Shown here one piece after another: positions 52,265 to 58,334 of a stretch of DNA of 58,334 nt. This DNA comes from an uncultured Erysipelotrichaceae bacterium. GTDB taxonomy: Bacteria; Bacillota_I; Bacilli_A; Erysipelotrichales; Erysipelotrichaceae. Numbering within the stretch: the first letter of the stretch is position 1; each line of letters starts with the position of its first letter. The notes beneath the pieces are model-generated. The model worked only from the letters and a program-made list of their open reading frames with translations. It ran no database searches and had not been told where the DNA came from. The DNA is taken from NCBI GenBank assembly GCA_944326055.1, contig CALVCT010000065.1, forward strand, positions 1 to 58,334, read 5' to 3'. A program made the translations under genes and the position numbers.

Positions 52265-53229
52265 AGGAGCTCAAAAAGCGCCAAAAGAGAGTTTATCGTA
52301 TCCTAGAGAGTGCTTTAAAAAACGATCGTCTCAGTCACTTCTATCTTCTAGCTGGGGCTGAAGACCCTCTTAAGCTTGACACGGCTTTTCTTTTAGCTTC
52401 AAGCATCCTTGAAGAAAGAAGAGATTTTTCTTTGGAAAGTTCGAATACTTTAAGGCGCATGAAAGAGGGCAATCACTTCGACTTTTGCTTTGTCGATGGT
52501 TCAAAGGAAAGCATCAAAAAAGAGATGATCGAGGATGTCTTTTCAAGATTCCAAAAGACAGGTCTTGAATCAAAAAGACGTGTATTACTTATCAGAGATG
52601 TTGAGAACTCAAGACCGATAGTATCTAATATGTTGTTGAAGTTTATCGAAGAGCCAAAGGCCGAAGTCTATGTCATCATCGTCACTGATGCGCTCGATAG
52701 TGTGCTCATGACGATCAGATCACGTGCCCAGATCATCAAATTCGATCGACAGGATGAAGAGTATCTTATGGAACGTTATAAAGAGGCTGGTTATGATGTA
52801 TTAGATGCTTATCTATTAAGCAAGATCACGGCAGAATTTCAAACGATCGATGATGAAGCATTCATGAGGGCGAAAGATGTCGTGTATAAGACGATAGAAA
52901 CACTTGATGATGTCGAATATCTTGAGATCATGTACCAAAAGGAAGTCTATAGCTATATGAAGTCGAAGACGACTGAACATTTCAAGGCTTTCTTGAACAT
53001 GTATCTTAAGATCTTAAGGACATACCTAGACGATAGTCTTGCAGACAGTCCGATCACAGATGAAGTATATTGCGATGATCTAAAGATCTTGAAAGCTCAT
53101 GAGCCAAGTAAGCTACTTGAGGAAGTCTTAGATATTTTAAGCAAAACTGATTATAATTATGACAGAAGATCTCTGATGGATAAGTTAGCTTATCGCATCG
53201 TCAAGATATCGAAAGGAGACAAAGAATGA
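52258..53229 (+). CDS. holB: DNA polymerase III delta' subunit
   Basis: A 323-residue clamp-loader subunit. The N-terminus matches HolB (LKNDRLSHFYLLAG) but the P-loop position reads AGAEDPLKLDTA and so does not bind ATP, as expected for delta'. Further on come VEDVENSRP-like RDVENSRPIVSNMLLKFIEEP and VLMTIRSRAQIIKF. The zinc-binding cysteines of many delta' proteins are absent. It overlaps tmk by 7 bases and ricT by 4. Confidence 0.9.
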   Translation: MLEELKKRQKRVYRILESALKNDRLSHFYLLAGAEDPLKLDTAFLLASSILEERRDFSLESSNTLRRMKEGNHFDFCFVDGSKESIKKEMIEDVFSRFQKTGLESKRRVLLIRDVENSRPIVSNMLLKFIEEPKAEVYVIIVTDALDSVLMTIRSRAQIIKFDRQDEEYLMERYKEAGYDVLDAYLLSKITAEFQTIDDEAFMRAKDVVYKTIETLDDVEYLEIMYQKEVYSYMKSKTTEHFKAFLNMYLKILRTYLDDSLADSPITDEVYCDDLKILKAHEPSKLLEEVLDILSKTDYNYDRRSLMDKLAYRIVKISKGDKE

Positions 53230-54131
53230 TCGATCTAAATATCGATGAGGCGATCATCATCGAAAAGAAAGAGACTGATATCGATATATATGAAGTAGAC
53301 GTCCGCTCTGAAGCGACTGGACGCCATAAAGCTTATATGACGACTGACGCCACGATCAAAAAGGGCGATATGGTCGTTTGTGAGAGTGAATATGGTGGTG
53401 ATTTTGGTTTTTGTGTTTCAGATCTAAGGGATGTCACTTCAGAAGATCTCAAGATGATCGAGCGCAAAGCGACCAAAGAAGATCTTGAAGCTTATCGGAT
53501 CAATGAGGAAGAAGCTAAGAAAGCTTTGGAGTTCTGCAAGGCAGAGGCTAAAAAGTTAGAACTCGATATGCATCTGGTCATGGCACAATATACCCTTGAT
53601 CGCTCCAAGCTCACTTTCATCTATACTGCTGATGAGCGCGTCGATTTCCGCGAATTACTAAAGGTATTGGCTTTCAATTTCCACTGCCGTATCGAACTAA
53701 GACAGATCGGAGCCCGTGATAAGGCGAAGATCGTGAAGGGTGTCGGGCCTTGTGGTAGAGAATTGTGTTGTGGTAAGTTCATCAATGATTTTGATATGGT
53801 CTCGATCAATATGGCTAAGAACCAATTGTTAGCGCTGAATATCCAAAAGCTCTCAGGTCATTGTGGCAAGCTTATGTGTTGTCTCAAATTTGAGGATGAG
53901 GCTTATAAAGAGCTTAGAGAGGGACTGCCAAAGATCAATGCATCTATCGAATATGAAGGTGAGAACTATCGAGTCACATCGATGAATGTCATCGCTAAGA
54001 CAGCTAAATTAGAGAATCGTGAAAATGCTATTTATATAACACTGGATGACTTACTCTCTAAGGGTCATCTTATCCAAAAGAAACCAAAAAAAGAGGTCAA
54101 GAGTGAAACGCCAGAAGAGCTTTCAGAATGA
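53226..54131 (+). CDS. ricT: PSP1-domain protein RicT (YaaT)
   Basis: A 301-residue PSP1-domain protein. In Bacillus RicT with RicA and RicF forms an iron-sulfur complex that aids RNase Y mRNA processing and affects biofilm, competence and sporulation. The Cys-rich cluster is clear: VGPCGRELCCGKF and GHCGKLMCCLKFED, which hold the iron-sulfur site. Position after holB is conserved. Confidence 0.94.
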   Translation: MIDLNIDEAIIIEKKETDIDIYEVDVRSEATGRHKAYMTTDATIKKGDMVVCESEYGGDFGFCVSDLRDVTSEDLKMIERKATKEDLEAYRINEEEAKKALEFCKAEAKKLELDMHLVMAQYTLDRSKLTFIYTADERVDFRELLKVLAFNFHCRIELRQIGARDKAKIVKGVGPCGRELCCGKFINDFDMVSINMAKNQLLALNIQKLSGHCGKLMCCLKFEDEAYKELREGLPKINASIEYEGENYRVTSMNVIAKTAKLENRENAIYITLDDLLSKGHLIQKKPKKEVKSETPEELSE

Positions 54132-54963
54132 GAATCCAACGCTCTATCTCATCGCCACGCCGATAGGTAATCTCAATGAGTTTTCGACAAGAGCGATATC
54201 GATCTTAAAAGAGGTCGATATCGTAGCTTGTGAAGACACGAGAGTGACCAAGTCGCTTTTTGAACATTTCGATATCGAAGCACGGCTTTTGGCATATCAT
54301 AATTTCAATGAAAAAGAGAGCACCAATGGACTTATAGAATTATTGTGTAAAGGTAACGATATCGCACTGGTCTCGGATGCGGGCTATCCTTTAGTCTCAG
54401 ACCCTGGCTATAATATCGTCCACAGTGCCATTGAACATGGCTTCAATGTCGTGACGATCTCTGGACCTAGTGCTGGTCTACATGCGCTCGTTGCTTCTGG
54501 ACTCGATGTGCGTCATTATCTCTTTTATGGCTTTTTAAGTGATAAGAAGGGCAAAGCAAAAGCGGAACTTGAAGCACTCGCAACCTTTCCTTATACGATG
54601 ATCTTCTATGAAGCACCACATCGCTTGAAAGAGAGCCTTAAGCTCATGTATGAAGTCTTAGGTGAAAGAAAAGCTTGCATCGCTAGGGAGCTCACAAAGA
54701 TCCATGAAGAATATATCCGTGGCACTTTAAGAGAGTTTTTGGATCTTGAAGAGCTCAAGGGGGAGATCGTCATTCTGATTGAAGGATATGTAAAAGAAGA
54801 AGCGATCGATCAAAAGAAGATCGAGATCATGTTAGGAGAGCTCATCAGTGAAGGAATGTCCAGTAAAGATGCGATCAAAAAAGTCTCTAAGGATAGCGGT
54901 ATCTCTAAGAACGATATCTATCGTCTTTATCTTGAGAGCCAAAAAAGCAAAATTCCATCTTGA
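54103..54963 (+). CDS. rsmI: 16S rRNA cytidine-2'-O-methyltransferase RsmI
   Basis: A 286-residue tetrapyrrole-methylase-fold enzyme that methylates the ribose of C1402 in 16S rRNA. Motifs: LYLIATPIGNLNEFSTRA, CEDTRVTKSL, YHNFNEKES, ALVSDAGYPLVSDPGY and ISGPSAGLHALVASG. The start is GTG at 54103, with AGAGG 6 bases upstream; an ATG at 54046 has no ribosome site. It overlaps ricT by 29 bases. yabA and the trmN6/yazA genes found between ricT and rsmI in Bacillus are missing. Confidence 0.94.
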   Translation: MKRQKSFQNENPTLYLIATPIGNLNEFSTRAISILKEVDIVACEDTRVTKSLFEHFDIEARLLAYHNFNEKESTNGLIELLCKGNDIALVSDAGYPLVSDPGYNIVHSAIEHGFNVVTISGPSAGLHALVASGLDVRHYLFYGFLSDKKGKAKAELEALATFPYTMIFYEAPHRLKESLKLMYEVLGERKACIARELTKIHEEYIRGTLREFLDLEELKGEIVILIEGYVKEEAIDQKKIEIMLGELISEGMSSKDAIKKVSKDSGISKNDIYRLYLESQKSKIPS

Positions 54964-54989
54964 CTCTTATAGTCTAAATCTGCTATTAT
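54960..54989 (+). promoter_or_regulatory. tRNA operon promoter
   Basis: TTGACT (54960-54965), 18-base spacer, TATTAT (54984-54989). The -35 box overlaps the rsmI stop codon. Start of transcription near 54996. Confidence 0.65.
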
Positions 54990-55020
54990 TACTGAGCGCT
55001 TGATAAAGTGTGGTCAGTAT

Positions 55021-55097
<77 letters not shown>

Positions 55098-55122
55098 TCA
55101 TTTTATCAAGTTGGATATACAT

Positions 55123-55198
55123 GGGGCATTAGCTCAGCTGGGAGAGCGCCTGCTTTGCACGCAGGAGGTCAGCGGTTCGATCCCGCTATGCTCCACCA
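55123..55198 (+). tRNA. tRNA-Ala (anticodon TGC)
   Basis: Cloverleaf: acceptor GGGGCAT with ATGCTCC, anticodon stem CCTGC/GCAGG with loop TTTGCAC, T-loop GGTTCGATCCC, encoded CCA. The Ile-Ala pair is usual inside rRNA spacers but here stands alone. Confidence 0.97.
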
Positions 55199-55209
55199 TG
55201 TAGTAATAT

Positions 55210-55231
55210 AAGCCCGATATGGGCTTTTTTT
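55210..55231 (+). terminator. tRNA operon terminator
   Basis: AAGCCC (55210-55215) pairs with GGGCTT (55221-55226) followed by a T-run. Confidence 0.88.
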
Positions 55232-55246
55232 GAAGGGAAGATATTT

Positions 55247-55630
55247 ATGAAAAGATTCTTACAAGAGTTCAAGACCTTCGCTATGCGTGGCAATGTCCTA
55301 GATATGGCAGTAGGTATCATCATCGGTGGTGCTTTCACTTCGATCGTCAATAGCCTAGTCAATGATGTGTTTACACCTGTTATCGGTGTCATAACTGGTG
55401 GCATCGATTTCTCATCACTGTCTTTCGGCATAGGTGGCGCCCAGATCATGATCGGCAATTTCATCAATGCCGTGATCAGTTTCTTACTAGTGGCTTTTTG
55501 TGTCTTTATCCTTATGAAGTCTGTCAATACTTTGATGCACAAGAAAGCGCAAGAGGCTGCTCCACCTGCTAAAGCGGCAGATGTCGTCGTCTTAGAAGAG
55601 ATTAGAGATCTATTAAAAGAAAAGAAATAA
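55247..55630 (+). CDS. mscL: Large-conductance mechanosensitive channel MscL
   Basis: A 127-residue channel that releases solutes on osmotic downshock. N-terminal FKTFAMRGNVLDMAVGIIIG followed by helix 1, an extracellular loop of about 35 residues, helix 2 (NAVISFLLVAFCVFILMKSV) and a charged C-terminal helix. AAGGGAAG is the ribosome site. Normal length. Confidence 0.96.
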   Translation: MKRFLQEFKTFAMRGNVLDMAVGIIIGGAFTSIVNSLVNDVFTPVIGVITGGIDFSSLSFGIGGAQIMIGNFINAVISFLLVAFCVFILMKSVNTLMHKKAQEAAPPAKAADVVVLEEIRDLLKEKK

Positions 55631-55651
55631 AAAGTCAGATCGCTCTGACTT
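55624..55651 (-). terminator. Terminator of the amino acid ABC operon
   Basis: On the minus strand AAGTCAGA pairs with TCTGACTT around GCGA, then TTTATTTC. It overlaps the stop of the ATPase gene by two bases. Confidence 0.8.
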
Positions 55652-56384
55652 AGATATTAAGGCTCGCTAGGAATTGGCGAGTCCTTTCTTTTTTAGGGTG
55701 TTCGAAGATCTCACTGGCTGTACCAAATTCACTGATCACGCCTTCACTCATGAAAGCTACTTTATGTGAGACATCTTTCGCAAAGCGCATCTCATGTGTG
55801 ACGATCATCATCGTTAGACCATCGTCTGCCAGATCTTTGATGACACGTAAGACTTCATTGACCATCTCTGGATCAAGTGCGCTGGTCGGTTCATCAAAGA
55901 GGATGATCTCAGGCGACATCGAAAGGGCTCTAGCGATGGCGACGCGCTGTTTTTGACCACCAGAGAGCTTACGGACATCAGCGTGCATAAAGTCTTGCAT
56001 ACCGACGCGTTTGAGGTTGTGGATAGCTATTTCCTTTGCTTCATCTTTTGATCTTTTAAGAACTTTGATCTGACCTAAGGTCAGGTTGCCTAAGACATCA
56101 TAGTTATTGAAGAGATTGAAGCTTTGAAAGACCATATTGACATGACTGCGATATGAATTCACATCGAAGCCTTTAGCTAAGATATCTTGGTCTTTGAAAT
56201 AGATATGGCCACTGTCGGGGTATTCAAGTAAGTTCACACAACGAAGGAGCGTCGATTTACCTGACCCACTGCTACCGATGATAGTCATGACTTCACCTTT
56301 GTACAATTTTAGATCGATACCTTTTAGGACGTGTTGTCCCTCGAAACCTTTCTTGAGTCCTTCTATCTTTATCATTTCTTGCAT
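55650..56384 (-). CDS. Amino acid ABC transporter ATPase, probably lysine
   Basis: A 244-residue GlnQ/ArtP-type ATPase: Walker [11 protein letters not shown]-loop [12 protein letters not shown], signature LSGGQKQRV, Walker [14 protein letters not shown]-loop VTHEM. The start at 56384 has GTGAGGT upstream and lies 7 bases after the permease stop. Third gene of the operon under the lysine riboswitch, so the substrate is probably lysine or a similar basic amino acid. Confidence 0.93.
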   Translation of the reverse strand: MQEMIKIEGLKKGFEGQHVLKGIDLKLYKGEVMTIIGSSGSGKSTLLRCVNLLEYPDSGHIYFKDQDILAKGFDVNSYRSHVNMVFQSFNLFNNYDVLGNLTLGQIKVLKRSKDEAKEIAIHNLKRVGMQDFMHADVRKLSGGQKQRVAIARALSMSPEIILFDEPTSALDPEMVNEVLRVIKDLADDGLTMMIVTHEMRFAKDVSHKVAFMSEGVISEFGTASEIFEHPKKERTRQFLASLNI

Positions 56385-56391
56385 AGTTACC

Positions 56392-57114
56392 TCACGAGCA
56401 CATTTCGACATGTGCCTTAGCTAAGCCCATCTTTCTTTCAAAAAGATTAAGAGCTAAAGAAGCTAATGACGTCAGTAGTAGATATAAGAGTGCTGTAATC
56501 AAATATGTTTCGATAAACTGCATATTACTGCCAGCGATCGAAGTCGTCTGGAAGAAGAGCTCTGTAATAGGCAGAACATTGAGCATCGAACTGTCTTTGA
56601 TATTGACGATCAGCTGATTACCGATAGAAGGGAAGCTGTTTCTTATCGCCTGTGGCAAGATGATATAAAGCAAGGTCTGGACATTACTGAGCCCAAGTGA
56701 GCGACTCGCTTCTTTTTGTCCTTTGTCGATCGCTCCAATACCTGAACGTATGATCTCAGCCATATAAGCACCGGTATTGATCGCAATGATCACCAAGCCA
56801 GCTTCTAAGTGCGTCCAATGGAAGATATCTCTAAAGAAATAGTAGAAGAAGATGGCCTGGACCATCATTGGTGTACCACGGAAGACGAAGATATAAAAGC
56901 GGATGATGAGTTCAGCGATCTTCTTGATCACTTTGACTGGTTCGCTGTCCGTCTTTTCGATCTTGATCGCTCTAATGCCGCTGACGAGAAGTCCGATGAT
57001 AAGTCCAAAGACAGTGCCGACGATCGCAAAGAGAACTGTCATCATGACGCCATACATGAAGCTATCGAAGTTCTCGATGAAGATCTCAAAGGATCTGACA
57101 AGATCGATATTCAT
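56392..57114 (-). CDS. Amino acid ABC transporter permease, probably lysine
   Basis: A 240-residue permease of the polar amino acid (HisM/GlnP) family with five to six helices, the [15 protein letters not shown] segment and the coupling loop [29 protein letters not shown] is the ribosome site. It follows the binding-protein gene by one base. Confidence 0.93.
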   Translation of the reverse strand: MNIDLVRSFEIFIENFDSFMYGVMMTVLFAIVGTVFGLIIGLLVSGIRAIKIEKTDSEPVKVIKKIAELIIRFYIFVFRGTPMMVQAIFFYYFFRDIFHWTHLEAGLVIIAINTGAYMAEIIRSGIGAIDKGQKEASRSLGLSNVQTLLYIILPQAIRNSFPSIGNQLIVNIKDSSMLNVLPITELFFQTTSIAGSNMQFIETYLITALLYLLLTSLASLALNLFERKMGLAKAHVEMCS

Positions 57115-57115
57115 C

Positions 57116-57931
57116 TTATTCTCCTACTGGTTGGTTTTCTGTAGCTTGAGCCATCAGTTCGGCACGTGTATCTTCATCGATCGCCGCTAATGCTTCTTCG
57201 ATCGCTTCAAACATCTCAGTGCCACGACTTCCTTCTTTAAGTCCGATGGAGACTGTCGTATCAGCTTCGAAACCATGACCTTCTTCAAATGTGATGTATG
57301 TGAGGTCAGGATTAGCACTGACGATCCCTTCAGCGACCGCTACTTCAGCTGTGATACCATCCACATCACCAGTCTGTAGAGCTAAGACCATTTCAGGGTA
57401 TGTCGATCTGGCAGTCTCATGGATGACGCCTTCGATCTGATCGATGACAGAATCGTAGTTCGTATTCATCTGACCGACGACGCGTTTGCCACTGAAATCT
57501 TGGATATCTGTATAGCTAGCTTCCTCAGAATCTGCTCTAACGATCATGATCATGCCATGAGAATCATAATATGGTGATGTGAAGTCGATGCCTTCTTCTC
57601 TTTCTTCATCAGCCGTCATACCAGCGATGATCGCATCGATCTCACCTTCATCTAAAGCGACACCAAGACCATTCCAAGCTATTCTTCTAACTTCTAGCTC
57701 TTGGCCTAAGGCATCAGCTATCCTTTGAGAGATCATGACATCATAGCCATCACAATAGCCTCCTTCGATCTCAACGGATGTATCAGTCATCTCTGATACT
57801 TGATAGTTAAATGGTGCATATGCACATTCCATACCGACAGTGAAGACGCCGTCATCTTCATTAGTTGTACTTTCTGTGCCACAAGCACTCAGCATAAGGG
57901 CACACATGATGATACTGATGATCTTTTTCAT
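57116..57931 (-). CDS. Amino acid-binding lipoprotein, probably lysine
   Basis: A 271-residue solute-binding protein with a lipobox (LSAC, Cys17). Family-3 features are AYAPFNYQ, GGYCDGYDVMISQRIADALG, EIDAIIAGMTADEEREEGID and FTSPYYDSHGM. AAGGAGG is the ribosome site and is the first site after the riboswitch terminator. The lysine-type ligand is inferred from the riboswitch and not from the binding pocket. Confidence 0.92.
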   Translation of the reverse strand: MKKIISIIMCALMLSACGTESTTNEDDGVFTVGMECAYAPFNYQVSEMTDTSVEIEGGYCDGYDVMISQRIADALGQELEVRRIAWNGLGVALDEGEIDAIIAGMTADEEREEGIDFTSPYYDSHGMIMIVRADSEEASYTDIQDFSGKRVVGQMNTNYDSVIDQIEGVIHETARSTYPEMVLALQTGDVDGITAEVAVAEGIVSANPDLTYITFEEGHGFEADTTVSIGLKEGSRGTEMFEAIEEALAAIDEDTRAELMAQATENQPVGE

Positions 57932-57950
57932 TTCTTTTCCTCCTTAAAGT

Positions 57951-57977
57951 AAAAATCATATGCTATAACACATATGA
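57951..57977 (-). terminator. Riboswitch-controlled terminator hairpin
   Basis: On the minus strand TCATATG pairs with CATATGA over the loop TGTTATAG, followed by TTTTT. The loop and the right arm contain GTTATAGC (57969-57962), which can instead pair with GCTATAAC at 58002-57995, the 3' strand of the riboswitch closing stem. Forming that pairing would break this terminator. Confidence 0.8.
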
Positions 57978-57996
57978 CTTCTTTAAAGAGTATGGT

Positions 57997-58149
57997 TATA
58001 GCGCCTCTACGATAGTAGGAGTGTCATAAGTATTTCCTATGACCCCACATATAGGTCATGCCTGCCTATATGTTCGGCGATGATTACCTTTCATACAGTT
58101 CTCAGCTTGCCAGCTCCCTGTATTACTCATCTGCATCGCTACCTCTATA
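57997..58149 (-). ncRNA. Lysine riboswitch (L box) aptamer
   Basis: Minus-strand leader between promoter and lipoprotein gene. Conserved L-box blocks are present in order: AGAGGTAGCG, GATGAGTA, GAAAGGTAA, ATCATCGCCGAA and the stem TATAGGCAGGCATGACCTATA. A closing stem P1 forms from TATAG at the 5' end and CTATA at the 3' end. Lysine riboswitches bind L-lysine and turn off lysine synthesis or uptake genes. Identification is by comparison with remembered consensus, not by a covariance search. Confidence 0.88.
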
Positions 58150-58165
58150 TAATTTTTACGAGTGG

Positions 58166-58194
58166 ATTATTGCACAGTTAGCCACGTGTGTCAA
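58166..58194 (-). promoter_or_regulatory. Promoter of the lysine-riboswitch operon
   Basis: TTGACA (58194-58189), 17-base spacer, AATAAT (58171-58166) on the minus strand. Transcription would start near 58159, just before the aptamer. Confidence 0.8.
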
Positions 58195-58203
58195 ATACAT
58201 TTT

Positions 58204-58262
58204 AAAAAAAGGGGGTGTTTCAAAACCCTAGATGAAAATCTGGGTTTAGAAACCCTCTTTTT
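58204..58262. terminator. Large bidirectional hairpin
   Basis: GGGGGTGTTTC pairs with GAAACCCTC near the ends, with an inner pair AAACCCTAGAT and ATCTGGGTTT. Runs of A before and T after let it work on both strands. It separates the lysine operon promoter from the next region. Confidence 0.65.
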
Positions 58263-58283
58263 TGTTGGTTTTGATCGATAAAT

Positions 58284-58319
58284 AAAAAAAGAGGCCCGGG
58301 TGATTAGTACCCGAAGCCT
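58284..58319 (-). terminator. Terminator of a gene beyond the right edge
   Basis: On the minus strand GGCTTCGGGT pairs with ACCCGGGCC around ACTAATC (one mismatch region), then seven T. It would end a minus-strand transcript coming from the right of the window. Confidence 0.75.
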
Positions 58320-58334
58320 AAATTCCAGTAAAAT

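Noticed and set aside
57932-58160. T-box leader before the amino acid transporter
   Set aside because: No T-box consensus (AGGGTGGNACCGCG) or specifier stem is present, while the L-box blocks occur in order.

Overview
The window is chromosomal DNA from a low-GC Gram-positive bacterium (Bacillota). The gene content looks closest to the Erysipelotrichia or other small-genome Bacilli relatives; this is inferred from gene families and order, not from a database search. TGA is used as a stop throughout, so this is not the Mycoplasma code. The RapZ-YvcK-WhiA trio, the TatD-RNase M5-KsgA-IspE and Tmk-HolB-RicT-RsmI runs, AddAB, MnmE, a MscL and a PstSCAB-PhoU-PhoPR operon are all typical of Bacillota. 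No sporulation gene appears where Bacillus carries them in these neighbourhoods. Ile is mostly ATC and Val mostly GTC, which makes GATC visibly frequent.

Layout. 1-6210: a CAAG tandem repeat at the edge, then a large secreted beta-helix-type surface protein gene broken by an IS21-family element (810-3006, 6-bp target duplication) and also frameshifted just before it. 6242-14941: a small membrane protein, a PDZ/S41 protease, a PHP phosphatase, UvrB, RapZ, YvcK, WhiA, a small membrane protein and an acetyltransferase-like protein. 14966-17713 (minus strand): a HAD phosphatase pseudogene with two frameshifts, a creatininase-family protein and a DUF362 protein. 17826-21996: a MarR regulator with a heterodimeric ABC exporter. 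22046-27250: a coiled-coil protein, an unknown protein, and an operon of an XpaC-like membrane protein, a helical protein, a tandem AAA protein and a mini membrane protein. 27240-33695: MnmE, TatD, RNase M5, KsgA, IspE, then a GlmU with a decayed first domain, and Prs. 34134-41026: the phosphate regulon behind a PhoP-box-like repeat. 41068-46582 (minus): AddB-AddA. 46731-50760: phosphoglycerate mutase and three membrane proteins from divergent and convergent transcription. 50818-54963: Nudix, a small protein, Tmk, HolB, RicT, RsmI. 55021-55198: tRNA-Ile and tRNA-Ala. 55247-58171: MscL and, on the minus strand, an amino acid ABC importer under a lysine riboswitch.

Main points for a second look. 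(1) At least nine genes have a -10 box ending 6 or 7 nt before the start codon and no Shine-Dalgarno, so they probably give leaderless mRNAs. (2) The GlmU-like protein has lost the nucleotide-binding loop of its uridylyltransferase domain. (3) The phosphate-binding protein has its two lobe halves in swapped (circularly permuted) order. (4) The XpaC-helical-AAA/AAA operon is a candidate undescribed membrane-associated remodelling system. (5) The lysine riboswitch has a readable terminator/antiterminator switch. (6) The interrupted surface gene can be rebuilt in frame across the insertion site by removing the element and one target copy.
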